Source: Triticum aestivum (Eukaryota; Streptophyta; Magnoliopsida; Poales; Poaceae). Taken from it: a stretch of DNA of 64,000 bases. The notes beneath the pieces are model-generated. The model searched no databases. It worked only from the letters and a program-made list of their open reading frames with translations, and was not told the origin of the DNA. A program made the translations under genes and the position numbers. The stretch is taken from assembly GCF_018294505.1 (NCBI RefSeq), contig NC_057795.1:232170643-232234642 (forward strand). Direction: 5' to 3'. This document shows, piece after piece, positions 1 through 10,398 of this stretch; the stretch's first letter is position 1; every line of letters starts with the position of its first letter.

Positions 1-50
1 TGCTTCAAATGATAGTCTCCCCAACACTCAACTCTCTCTCATAGGATTGG
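1..50 (-). repeat. Left piece of a pre-existing LTR (host of elements 1 and 2)
   Basis: This stub reads directly into the sequence at 8381 once element 1 and one copy of its attgg duplication are removed. It is the outermost visible part of an LTR whose sense strand is minus. The other pieces are 8381-9139 and 17743-17971. The left end of the LTR lies outside the window. Confidence 0.6.
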
Positions 51-567
51 TGTCGGTGTCAAAACCGGCGGATCTCGGGTAGGGGGTCCCGAACTGTGCG
101 TCTAGGCGGATGGTAACAGGAGACAAGGGACACGATGTTTTACCCAGGTTCGGGCCCTCTTGATGGAGGTAAAACCCTACGTCCTGCTTGATTGATATTG
201 ATATTGTGGATGTTTACAAGAGTGGATCTACCACGAGATCAAGGAGGCTAAACCCTAGAAGCTAGCCTATGGTATGATTGTAATGGTTGTTGTTGTGTCC
301 TACGGACTAGAGCCATCCGGTTTATATGGACACCGGAGAGGGCTAGGGTTACATAGAGTCGGTTACAATGGTAGGAGATCTACGTATCCGTATCGCCAAG
401 CTTGCCTTCCACGCCAAGGAAAGTCCCATCCGGACACGGGACGAAGTCTTCAATCTTGTATCTTCTTAGTCTTGGAGTCCGGTCGATGATGATAGTCCGG
501 CCGATGATAGTTCGGCTGATGATGGTAGTCCGGCTATCCGGACACCCCCTAATCCGGGACTCCCTTA
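51..567 (-). repeat. Element 1 LTR, left copy (sense 3' LTR)
   Basis: It matches 7864-8380 base for base at a constant offset of 7813. Near the end, from about 477, a gatgatagtccggcc-like unit is repeated four times. This is followed by a 16 bp dyad at 528-543, with arms GTCCGG and CCGGAC around a 4-base loop. The terminal CA is mutated to TA here. The interior starts at 568 with a sequence that on the minus strand gives a purine-rich tract (TTTAGGGGCTAC), a plausible polypurine tract. Confidence 0.92.
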
Positions 568-746
568 GTAGCCCCTAAACCAGGCTTCAATGACGATAAG
601 TCCAGCGTGTATATTGCTTGGCATTGCAAGGCGGGTTCCTCCTCCGAATGATAGAAGATTGTGAACACCAGGATAGTGTCCGGCTCTGCAAAATAAATCC
701 CACATTTCACCGTAGAGAGAATAATATATACACAAGTTCAATCCGC

Positions 747-1005
747 TGACGTTTTTTGCGGCATGACGTCACGCCTCTACCAAGCCATTACTTGAATCGG
801 TTTTTACTCTACCACCTCCCACATTTAGCGAAGTGGTTTCCTTGGCACGTCTTGTCGAAGCAGAGATTGTGCTCCCCCTTAATCCGGGATTCTCATCAAT
901 ACGGATGTAGGTAACCCAACCGCGCCCGTCGCCACGCCCCCTCTATCGAAGGCAAGTCCCAAACGGTCATGGAGACGGCTCTCGGTATTCTCCCTCTTTA
1001 TAACG
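747..1005 (+). promoter_or_regulatory. Candidate promoter of the element 1 antisense gene
   Basis: A TATA-like box (tttataac, 998-1005) lies about 105 bp before the first ATG of the plus-strand gene. About 230 bp further upstream are two TGACG motifs (747-751 and 764-768). The second is part of a perfect TGACGTCA palindrome (764-771), an arrangement reminiscent of as-1/CRE-type bZIP sites. The rest of 568-990 shows nothing recognisable. Function is inferred from position and motif only. Confidence 0.4.
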
Positions 1006-1108
1006 GGACCAAGGCTCATTTCTTTTCTTCAATCCTCCATCGAATCCTCTCCCCGCTCCAACTTCCAGCACCTAGAGCTCCAGATTCGAGCGCTTTGGAC
1101 CTTCAACA

Positions 1109-3772
1109 ATGTCCGGTTCCGACCTCTAGGGCCGGTGGATGCCCTCCTCCGTCACGGAGGAGGACGTGCTAAAGCTGCGGGAGGCCAAGTACCTGGCTTA
1201 TGAGATTTCGCACAGGTTGCCTGCCGAAGGGCAGGCCATCCCCACCCCCGAGCCCGGCGAGTATGTCGTTTTTGTATCCCACCTCCGTCGGGGTTTAGGC
1301 TTCCCGATGGATCCTATTGTGAGAGGGCTCATGTTTTACTATGGGTTGGAATTCCATGATTTGGCTCCGGATTCCATCCTCCATATTTCTGCGAAGCCTT
1401 CCTCTGCGTCACCCCTCACTTCGGCCTGTGGCTGAAGACCTTCAAGGTGGCTCCGAAGATGATCGGGGGCGTCAAGCGGAGTGCGGCGGGGCAACCATAA
1501 GTAGGAGGGCCGATGCCCCGTGGCCCGCTGGCTCTTTCCAAGAGGAGCTCGGCCCATGGCAGCAAGAGTGGTTCTATATTACCGTTCTGAGGGGCCGCAG
1601 ACAAAAGCCGCCGCCCTTATTCCGCCCGGGACCTCCACGACGGTTGATGTCGTGGGTCAACCAAGGGCTCAACTGGGGGCCGTCAAAGGACGTGCCCCTA
1701 CTGCAGGGCCAGATTCGAGATCTCCAAACGAGGGAGGTCAATATGGTGGTGGTAATGCAGGTTATGCTGATTAGGCGTCTCCCGCCCTGCAAACGCCGCC
1801 CTCTCCGGCTATGGGAGTTCAATCCAGAGGGCCCACGGATTCTTCAACACTTCATGGGTATGACACCCTTGGAGATGTACAAATTATTCTTCGGATCGCA
1901 AGAGGCGCATCTGGAATTGACCGAGGATGCTGGCCTAAGCTGCAATCGCCTGGATACTCAAGTAAGTAGTTCCAAGTCCGGACATACCGTTTGTTTGCCT
2001 TTCGATGATTCGCCTTATGACCAACTTCCTTCTAAACAGGAGTGGATAGCGGAAGCAAAATTGATATGGTGTCCGGCCCCCCTCCCTGAGACCGCGCCGA
2101 ATTCCGTGCTGGTCCGGATGCTTGAGGTTGCGCCTCCAGAGGAAGGCGAAGGGGAAAGCAGGAAAGCTACTGCCTCGCCTAAGGAGGCTCTTGAAAGAGG
2201 GGGGATCGAGAATCCCTCCCTCCAAGGGGAGAAGAGGACTGCCTCCGAGGACCCGGGGGCAAAAGCCCCTAAACGGGGGAAGAAATCTTCGCCAGAGGGC
2301 CCTGCGTCCGGGGAGGCCCCGGCCGCACAATCTCCCTTAAAGAATCAGCCCTCCAATGAGCCGTAAGTAGAAAGAAAGGAGTTTTATAATAAGGGACATC
2401 GCTATTTGTACTTCTGAGGATAACTAAAGTTTTTACCTTGTAGTTCGGATCTCCGTCCTTCGCAAATGAGCTCGTCTTCGGGGGACCTTCGTCCGGAGAT
2501 GATGGAGAGCGAGACGCCTCCGTCCGGGGCACCATCGGATAGGGCGGAGTTTGCTGGCGGGGTTTGAGGTACGTAAAAATGACGCACCTTTTAACAGTTT
2601 TGCATATAGAATGCGCCCTGTATAGATAGTAGCCCCTGAGACTCGGTAGGTTGTCGAAATCGACAGCGTGCCGAGGATCAAAATCGCAGGATTAAATTTC
2701 GGCCGTGCCGATGCAGGTGGCGGGTCGTCCGGGGGCCAGCCGGACTGATGGAGTTGCTGAACTAAAGCGGCAACTCGCTGTTGCGGATGCGGACATCATG
2801 CTGGTCGACAGGCGACTTGATGAGTCGCAAGGTAAGTGTTAATGTGCGGTCACTTGGTAAGGGAGCCAAAGCCAGCTCCTTACAACATGTGCGTGAAATG
2901 CAGATAGTGCCGCTGCTGTGGAGAGCCTTCGGACCGAACTTGCCCAAGCCAAGGAGCAGGCCAGAAGGAGTAATGCGGCGGCCTCGAGGGCGGCCGAGGA
3001 GTTAGCGGCCGAAAGGGTCGCACACTGCCGGAGCAGGGAAGAGATGGCCGAAATGGCCATGAAGTTAAAAGATGCTACCGACCGCAATGAGGCTCTTGGG
3101 AAGGAGCGCCTAGCGGGGCAAGAAGACCTGGGGAAGGCCACCGCCGAAGCCAAGGATGCCTGCTCTGCAATGTGGGCTATAAAGGAAGAGCTGCGCCAGG
3201 CCGGAGATATTGTAGCTGGCAAGCCTTTTCTGCTGTGCCAAAGGTTTACGGATCCAAACTATGCTCAGCTGGGCCAACTGTGGGGTCCAGAGGACCCTTA
3301 TATGGACTTAGCAGCGAGTGCGGCAGATGCCGTCGTGCATTTTTGAAGCCAGAAGGATCACAAGACGGAAGAGCTGTTTTGGTCTCAATTCCATAGTCCG
3401 GAGTGTTCACTTCCGCTGACCGACCGTTTGGCCGAGTGGGCTAAGCTAAATAGGTTGTCCGGGCTTGCTATGACGGATATAGTGACCCATGTCTGGCCGG
3501 ATAGTCCCGAGCCGAAGAGTTACTTTGGCTTATTGCAGCAATTTCTTGGGGCGGTGCCGCATCTCAAGGCGATGAAGCGGTCGGCCTGCATAGAGGGTGC
3601 GCGGATGGCACTCTCCTGTGTGAAGACACATTGGACAGAGATGGATGCCACCGCTGTTGCGACCCCGGGTTCGGACGATAACCGGTTACCCGCCGAGCAC
3701 TATTTTGGCGAAGTGCTGCGTGGTGCTCATGTAATAGAGTCGCAGTGCTCAAAAAATGTTACGTTCGAATGA
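1109..3772 (+). pseudogene. Element 1 antisense spliced gene (putative gypsy-type transposon protein family, broken)
   Basis: The gene runs opposite to gag. An ATG at 1109 is followed by an in-frame stop at 1127, and reading resumes at an ATG at 1139. The N-terminal domain matches the plant family annotated as putative gypsy-type transposon protein (Transposase_28-like): key stretches VSHLRRGLGFP, RGLMFYYGLEFHDLAPDS. A frameshift near 1400-1440 moves it to the frame running 1341-2366 (WVNQGLNWG, GLSCNRLDTQ). Splice signals fit introns at about 1962-2039, 2363-2443, 2569-2716 and 2832-2903. An Ala/Glu/Arg-rich coiled coil follows (2918-3130). A C-terminal part (3428-3772) includes KSYFGLLQQFL and KRSACIEGARMAL. 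It is broken by at least one nonsense and one or two frameshifts. Its function is unknown; the exon structure is inferred. Confidence 0.7.
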
Positions 3773-4826
3773 ACATTTTTATGATGTAAAACAATATTTA
3801 TGATGTAAGCGCCTTTTATACTTGTGCGTTCAAGTAATAGAATATCTCCTATGTGTCCGTTCATGTATACGTGTGTATAACCTGAAAGATGGCAGTCGTC
3901 GGCTTCAGCCCCCACGCACAAGGTGTGGGGGTGTTCACAAAAAATAGCGCGTTTTCACACTTAATCCGACATCTCGGTCCTGTAAAGGAGGTGGTAGTGT
4001 AGCAAACGAGGCAACCGGACTATAATGCTTTATCACTTTCACTTAGCCATGGAGTTCGAGGGTGGGGCTACGACATAGCCCCTGTGGGCACCGCGCTCTC
4101 CGAATTTGGGGCGCGTATGTGCCTGACCGGGAAACGGCCCTTCGTCAAAGCGGAGGAATTCTAAACATTCCCATGGTCGATCGAATGGTTGACCAGTCTC
4201 TCGCTGTATCATGATAGTCAGTTTTCGGCTTTCTCTATTGAGGTGCTCGCCCAGCCGAACTGGGGCACAATCGTAGTAGTTCTCCTGGTGCCGCGTTAGC
4301 CGATGATACGGAACGTAAGGCAGCAAAACACAGGAGCCGGGCAAACCCAACATTTGACCAAAGACATGATTCGGAGCTGATGCATATAAGGCCTAACTCG
4401 AGACGTCGAACACTCCCGAAGGTGTTCGGTCTTTACAATAGCGGGCAAAACAATGCCCTAAGCCCCTTGTGTCCAGGTACGGGCAAGTTCTTCTGGCGCG
4501 ACCGATGCCAAAACGCCAGTCTCCACTCTGGTTATAATGAGAAACCAGGGGATTATAGCAACAAGATACAGTAAGAAAGGTTTACGTAGGGTCTTAGTCT
4601 GAAAAGAGTCCTTGCAACGGGTCCCTACTGCACGTCCGCTCCTGTGTCTCCGTTGTGCCATATCCTGGACGGGTGTGCATGTTGTTCATCTGTAAAAAGA
4701 GAGGAACTTAGTTTGAAAAGAAATCGTGCGAGAAAGTGCGTAAAAAAATTGAAATATAGATTAATAAAGTTGAGCCTATGCTAGCTCATTATAGCTTATA
4801 TTTACAAACCCTTGTGAAGGGGTGTG
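3773..4826. other. Element 1 interior without recognisable gene
   Basis: This stretch lies where RT, RNase H and integrase would sit in an autonomous relative. Short open frames exist (for example 4039-4353 minus), but none shows RT, RNase H or integrase motifs. It probably holds the 3' UTR of the plus-strand gene next to it. I see nothing else I can support. Confidence 0.5.
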
Positions 4827-5302
4827 CGGCTAGGTAGCCCCTAGCTTAATTATTTCGGACTCGTCCAGCCGTGTCCGGGGTCTCAGGCGACCTTTTAATG
4901 AAATGATGCCACATGGACCGGGCATTTCAAGCGTAAGAGACGCGTGATGTGGTATTGCATTGAAGCGGACGAAAGCTTCCCGTCCCAGTGATGCTTGATT
5001 GCTACTTTTAAATGGGGCGACATGAAAGTTTAGCTTTTCTCGTCGGAAGTTGTCAGGTGACCCGAACACAACATCTAGTAATAATGAACCTGTGCGCCTG
5101 GCGTAAGGGCCTGGCGCCACTCCTTTGAAGGAAGTGCGGCTATGCCGAATTGTAGTAGGGTCTATCCCAACTTGCGGATTGTGTCCAGATATAGCAGGTT
5201 TGAGTCACTGCCACCGTCCATCAAAACCTGCATGAATTGCAGTCCGTCTATTATGGGATCCCATATCAGGGCAGTCTATCCTGCGTTCCGGATACTTCTG
5301 GA
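4827..5302 (-). pseudogene. pol: Element 1 aspartic protease (broken)
   Basis: The active-site region VLMDGGSDSNLLYLDT is visible at about 5180-5240 and keeps the catalytic Asp-Gly-Gly. After an in-frame stop and a frame change, the C-terminal half (4830-5120) reads as the usual retrotransposon protease core: LLLDVVFGSPDNFRREKLNF, then LGREAFVRFNAIPH in place of the common LGRPAFARF. The protein should mature gag and pol but cannot be made intact from this copy. No reverse transcriptase follows it, unlike elements 2 and 3. Confidence 0.7.
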
Positions 5303-7448
5303 CTAATCCAGATGGTCGAAAGTGATTGGTTTTGACATCCAATCTCGGTGTTCCGCTGGGTTGGACCTTGCGACACTTGTCTTAGCGGGTGCCGTGTTGG
5401 TTTTCGGTACTATCACATGAAGTGAGTTAACTGTTTTGACTTCTTGTGGGAAAGTCTTTTGACTTCCGGTGCTCTGCTGGTGGGGTTCGTCATCGTCCTC
5501 GCTTGGCGCATCGAGCCCCTTGTGTCCGGCGTTGAGTCTGCCGGACTGTTTAAAAACCCAACAATTTCGGTTGGTATGGTTTGAGGCCTTCCGGAGGTAT
5601 TGTGGATTTGACATGTCCGATCTAGAATTTTGTTTAAATTTGATAGCTCGTCGCAGTTGTCCTTAAGAGGCAGTGTTTTATTGTTTGGCAGCGAGCTTTT
5701 GAATCCGGCGTTGACCGCTGTGCCCTTTGGGCTTTTTTCTTTATTCTGGCGCTGATCTATCCTGCGCCGTGATTTTCCGTTTCCATCTCTGTTCTCGGAT
5801 GTACTCGGGTTGCTGGTGCTGCATCTTGCTAACCAGCTGTCTTCTCCTGCGCAAAAGCGTATCATGAGGCTTGTTAGCGCGGCCATTGTTCTTGGCTTCT
5901 CTTGGCCGAGGTGTCTGGCGAGCCATTCGTCTCGGACGTTGTGTTTAAAAGCTGCTAAGGCTTCCGCGTCCGGACAGTCGACTATTTGGTTCTTTTTGGT
6001 AAGGAACCTGTTCCAGAATTTGCGCGCTGACTCTCCGGGCTGTTGGGTTATATGACTCAGATCGTCTGCATCCGGAGGGCGGACATAAGTCCCTTGAAAA
6101 TTTGCTCTAAACGCGTCCTCAAGCTCTTCCCAACTTCCAACAGTGTTTTCTAGGAGGCTTTTGAGCCAATGCCGAGCTGGCCCTTTGAGCTTGAGGGGTA
6201 GATATTTTATGGCGTGGAGATCATCTCCTCTAGCCATGTGTATGTGTAGTATGTAATCTTCTATCCAGACTCCTGGGTCTGTTGTGCCGTCGTATGCCTC
6301 TATGTTTATGGGTTTGAACCCTGCTAGAAATTCATGATCCAGCACCTCATCGGTAAAACAAAGCGGGTGTGCGGCGCCCCTGTATTTGGGTGTGCCGCTG
6401 TCTTCGAACACTTGTCATGTTGTGTTATTCCTGGGGCCCTCCTTTTTGGCCCGTAGATGGACCTAGTTGGGCCGTCCGTTTTCCCAGGATCATAAGTCGG
6501 CTTGTGTGCGGCGCCGCTTGTCGCTTTTGGCCTGTCATCTGGCCATCTATCCGGCCAGGCGGCCTCTTTATTTTTTGACTGTGAGGGCTCTACGGCTTCC
6601 TCGTCAAATTCTGGCAGCAACTTGCGCTTCGGGTAGCTCTTTGTTTGATGACCATTGCCTTATTTGTCTGCGGTCTTGAGTACTTTGCTCCACTTCATTC
6701 TGAGTATGTCTTCCGCTGTTTTGAGCTTCCATTTTTCCTTCTTCAAACTTCTTGAAGTGGCAACGAGTCTTTTGTGAAGGTTCTTATGCTCTGGTGGTGT
6801 GTCCGGACTGTTGATTGCTCCGTGAAGGGGTTGATTATCCGGTTCGTCCTGTTCGTCGTCCGCTGGTTTGCCCTGCTCTATTGCTCGGTCGTTAGAAATG
6901 CTGCTTTGCTCGAGGCGGGACTTAGGGCGGCGTCTACGTCGCCATTTTGGTTCTTTATCGGTGGGATTATCCTCTGCCGCGTCCCGTTGTTCCTCGTTAT
7001 CGCTTCCCTTTGGGGTGTCCACCATATGTATGTCATGTGACGAGGTGGCCTTCCAGTGCCCTGTAGGTGCTGGTTCTTGATTGTCTCCGGCATCGTCGTC
7101 CATACCGTTGATGTCTTCAGAGTCGTAGTTTAGCACGTCGGTTAGATCGTCGACGGTGGCTACGAAGTGGGTGGTGGGTGGGCTCTGAATTTCTTCATTG
7201 TCCGCGTCCCGACCATCCTGGCCGTAGTTTGGCCAGGGCTCTCCGGATAGTGAGATATGCTTCAGCGATTTTAAGATATCGCCTAAGGGTGAGTGCTGAA
7301 AGGTGTCCGCAGCGGTGAATTCCATGATCGGCGCCCAATCGGATTCGACTGGCAAGGGCGCAGGAGGTTCGGAGTCCGGCAGAGAGTCCGGCACCTCGGA
7401 GTCATGAGCTTTATGCGGGACAAGGTAAGTGTTTGGCTCCATCGCCAT
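5303..7448 (-). pseudogene. gag: Element 1 gag (broken)
   Basis: Gag forms the virus-like particle of the element in the cytoplasm. The start codon at 7448 opens a 262-codon acidic, disordered N-terminal part that ends at a nonsense codon at 6660. The same frame then resumes to about 6410, where a frameshift leads into a 332-codon segment ending at 5413. That segment contains the Retrotrans_gag capsid region (key stretch YDGTTDPGVWIEDYILHI, then ARHWLKSL). A second frameshift near 5550 moves the knuckle into another frame (5303-5614). The zinc knuckle is the non-standard C-x2-H ... H-x4-C kind (CQIH, then NHTNRNC), as in element 3. Protease follows directly. About 400 bp of leader (7449-7844) separate it from the primer-binding site. 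Confidence 0.8.
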
Positions 7449-7844
7449 AGAAGTTGCAGCTCCCGAGGCGGTGTCCAGCCATCCGTCCTCGATCTAAGCG
7501 ATCGGCTCCGGACTATGGGTCGGAGTGAATTCGTGTGCGGCCTCCAAGGTGCTGTCCGGCGGCAGAGTTAGGTCATGCCCATTGTGACAGCGCGGCACGC
7601 TCGGCTGTGGCTCAGATCCATCGAAGATCAAGTCCCCGCGGATATCGGCCGTGAAGTTTAGGCTTCCAAACCTGACCTGACGGCCAGGGGCATAGCTTTC
7701 GATCTGCTCCAGATGGCCAAGTGAGTTGGCCCGCAGTGTGAAGCCGCCGAATACGAAGATTTGTCGGGGAGAAAAGTCTCACCCAGGACTACGTCGTTGT
7801 CGATTGAAGAGGCCATGAAGCCTATCGGTGACGACATAGAGGAA

Positions 7845-7862
7845 CTCTCAATGAAAGCACCA
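7845..7862 (-). other. Element 1 primer-binding site
   Basis: On the minus strand one base after the LTR comes TGGTGCTTTCATTGAGAG. It starts with the TGG expected to pair with a tRNA 3'-CCA end. I did not identify the tRNA. Its place fixes the sense strand as minus and 7864-8380 as the sense 5' LTR. Confidence 0.6.
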
Positions 7863-7863
7863 A

Positions 7864-8380
7864 TGTTGGTGTCAAAACCGGCGGATCTCGGGTAGGGGGT
7901 CCCGAACTATGCGTCTAGGCGGATGGTAACAGGAGACAAGGGACACGATGTTTTACCCAGGTTCGGGCCCTCTTGATGGAGGTAAAACCCTACGTCCTGC
8001 TTGATTGATATTGATATTGTGGATGTTTACAAGAGTGGATCTACCACGAGATCAAGGAGGCTAAACCCTAGAAGCTAGCCTATGGTATGATTGTAATGGT
8101 TGTTGTTGTGTCCTACGGACTAGAGCCATCCGGTTTATATAGACACCGGAGAGGGCTAGGGTTACATAGAGTCGGTTACAATGGTAGGAGATCTACGTAT
8201 CCGTATCGCCAAGCTTGCCTTCCACGCCAAGGAAAGTCCCATCCGGACACGGGACGAAGTCTTCAATCTTGTATCTTCATAGTCTTGGAGTCCGGTCGAT
8301 GATGATAGTCCGGCCGATGATAGTTCGGCTGATGATGGTAGTCTGGCTATCCAGACACCCCCTAATCCGGGACTCCCTCA
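7864..8380 (-). repeat. Element 1 LTR, right copy (sense 5' LTR)
   Basis: It starts tgttggtgtc and ends gactccctca. The dyad near its end (8341-8356) carries one change in each arm relative to the left copy, and the changes keep the arms complementary. Confidence 0.92.
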
Positions 8381-9139
8381 ATTGGATTTGGTGGAAAGAA
8401 GATTTGAGTGGAAAGCAACTTGGGCAATGCTAGAGATTAAGATTCATATGGTTGGATTGGAATATCTTGGCCTCAACACATGAGTAGGTGGTTCTCTCTA
8501 AGAAAATGAATGCTAGAAGTGTAGGTACGTTCTGATGGCTTCCCTCACGAATAAGGAGAGGGCGGAGGGGTATATATAGCCTCCACACAAAATCTAACCA
8601 TTACACACAACTTACCAAACTCGGTGGGACCGAATCAGAAAACTTGGTCAGATTGATTTAGTTCATAATGTGACCGTTAGGCATTTCGGTGGGACCGATA
8701 TGATCAACTCGGTGGAACTGATGTGCAAGGGTTCGGGTAAAACCTCATCTCGGTTTGACCGATTACACAACTCGGTGGGACCGATTTGGTAATAAGCAAA
8801 ACAGAGAGTTGGTCAGGCAAACTCGGTGTGACCAATTACATATTCTCGGTGTGACCGAAAATATTGCAATAGACAATAGGGAGTTTACAAGCCCATCTCG
8901 GTGAGACCGAGATCCCATCGGTTAGACCAAAGTGACTAGGGTTTCTGGCAGTGGCTATGTCAAATGAACTCGGTGGCGCTGGATGGATCAAATCGGTGGG
9001 GACGAGTTTGACTTTTGGTTTGGGACATATGTGGAAGAGAGAAAGTGGTTGAGGGCTTTGGAGCATATCACTAAGCACTTTGAGCAAGCTAGCCATTAAG
9101 AAACACCTCATCCCCTTTTAATAGTATTGGCTTGCCTAT
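8381..9139 (-). repeat. Middle piece of the pre-existing LTR, with a dyad array
   Basis: This is LTR sequence between elements 1 and 2. A TATA-like stretch (tatatata, 8571-8578) fits a minus-strand LTR promoter. Between 8621 and 8930 at least nine copies of the dyad TCGGT-nnn-ACCGA are spaced irregularly (for example 8621-8633, 8686-8698, 8772-8784, 8898-8910), with more degenerate copies to about 9000. No protein-coding segment is supported. Confidence 0.6.
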
Positions 9140-10071
9140 TGTCGGATGTTGGGTTCCGGCAGACCCTTAAGGTTCAAACTCTGGGGTGCGCGCGAAGATC
9201 TTCCCCCTACCGATCCACCTCTGATCGCCTCGCGAGAATCTAAGCTAAACGATGAACAACATGAGGGACACAAGATTTATACTGTTTCGGGCCACCATTG
9301 TGGTGTAATACCCTACTCCAGTGTGTGGTGTGGTGGATTGCCTTAGGGGCTAATGATGAACAGTACAAGGGAAGAACAGCCTCGCGAGAGGTGTTCTTGA
9401 GCTGGTACGATGAACTACTTGGGTGAGTTCGGCCGCCTCTCTATCTGATGAGGACTCGATCTCCCCTCTTTTCTCTCTCTCCCCTCTTCTGTGGTGGCTA
9501 CCACTATTTATAGAGGCCCCGGTCCTCTTCCCAAATATTGACCGGGAAGGGAGCCAACAACGGCCATTTTGAAGGGGAACATCTAGTACAAGTTATCCTG
9601 ACTAAAGTTGGTCTTCGGCTGCCAAAAACACTGGCGATGACACCGTCTTGGGCTCCATGGTGACCTCCATCCTGCCGCTCTGCTGGTCTTGGTCTCGTTG
9701 CACTGAAATGGCAACCTTTGCCTGATGCCTCGGTACTCCACGCCTGTGCTTGCCCCCTTTGCACCAAAATGGAAAAAATGACACTGCACAGGCCGGCGCC
9801 CGCCTGGCGCCCGCCTGGTCTCGATCGTCATGGCTTGCGTCACGAGAACCTCGCGAGGTACCCCTGCCTTGATCTCTCCACCTCCTCGTGAGCCTGCCTG
9901 GCGAGGCCGCTCCTGAGGAAGCCTCGTGTCATCCGCCCCACGAGGTTTGTCCCCTCGCGAGGGTCTTGAGCCTTGCATTGATGAAGATGGGTCGTACTGG
10001 GCCACCACTCGAGCCGCGCCATAGGCCGCATGCAGGCAAGTCTGGGGACCCCTGTTCCTAGAACACCGACA
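9140..10071 (-). repeat. Element 2 LTR, left copy (sense 3' LTR)
   Basis: It is 932 bp long, against 921 bp in the right copy. The 11 bp difference comes mainly from a tandem duplication of cgcccgcctgg near 9795-9815. The LTR carries repeated CTCGCGAG palindromes (9229-9236, 9381-9388, 9849-9858, 9952-9963). Confidence 0.9.
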
Positions 10072-10311
10072 TTAGCGCCCGGGCCCAAGGCGCGCTCGGA
10101 CTTGGCTTCACGGGGAAGCGAAGGGGCAAGTGCGGAGCGTCGCGAGCCCCATCAGCCTGTGGCCTTGGGCGCCGCGTGGCGGTTGATTGGACGTGGGCAT
10201 CTCCGCTTCCCCATGCCACCTCGGCAACTGCTCAACTTGACAAGTCCCTGCATGCAGAAATGAGTCATGATTACCTGTGATCGTTGAGGCCGATGGTTGG
10301 CCTCCTCCGGT

Positions 10312-10318
10312 TATAAAT
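10312..10318 (+). promoter_or_regulatory. TATA box of the element 2 antisense gene
   Basis: A clear tataaat lies 81 bp before the ATG at 10399 and about 240 bp inside the LTR boundary. The 10072-10311 stretch upstream has no other recognisable gene. Confidence 0.5.
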
Positions 10319-10398
10319 GCGGGAGAGCGCAAGCCCCCGCTATACATCTTCCTCCTTGCTTCCTTCTTTCTCCCCATCTCAGCAGCTCGCCACCTTCT

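Larger units (their letters stand above)
51..8380 (-). mobile_element. Element 1: complete non-autonomous Tat-type Gypsy LTR retrotransposon
   Basis: Two 517 bp LTRs (51-567 and 7864-8380) begin TG and end in A/CA. They are flanked by the perfect 5 bp duplication attgg (46-50 and 8381-8385). The primer-binding site lies beside the right LTR, so sense is minus. In sense order the interior holds leader, gag, aspartic protease, about 1 kb without recognisable coding, and then a spliced gene on the opposite strand (1109-3772). I could find no reverse transcriptase, RNase H or integrase. By eye the LTRs differ at only 7 positions and have no indels, which points to a recent insertion that must have used enzymes supplied by another element. 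Confidence 0.9.

Noticed and set aside
274..489. Open frame of 71 codons, repeated at 8087-8302
   Set aside because: Both copies lie inside the element 1 LTRs at the same offset and have no recognisable protein pattern; this is LTR sequence, not a gene.
969..1172. Small open frame just before the element 1 antisense gene
   Set aside because: It spans the TATA-like box and leader and ends inside the main gene in another frame; no supporting homology.
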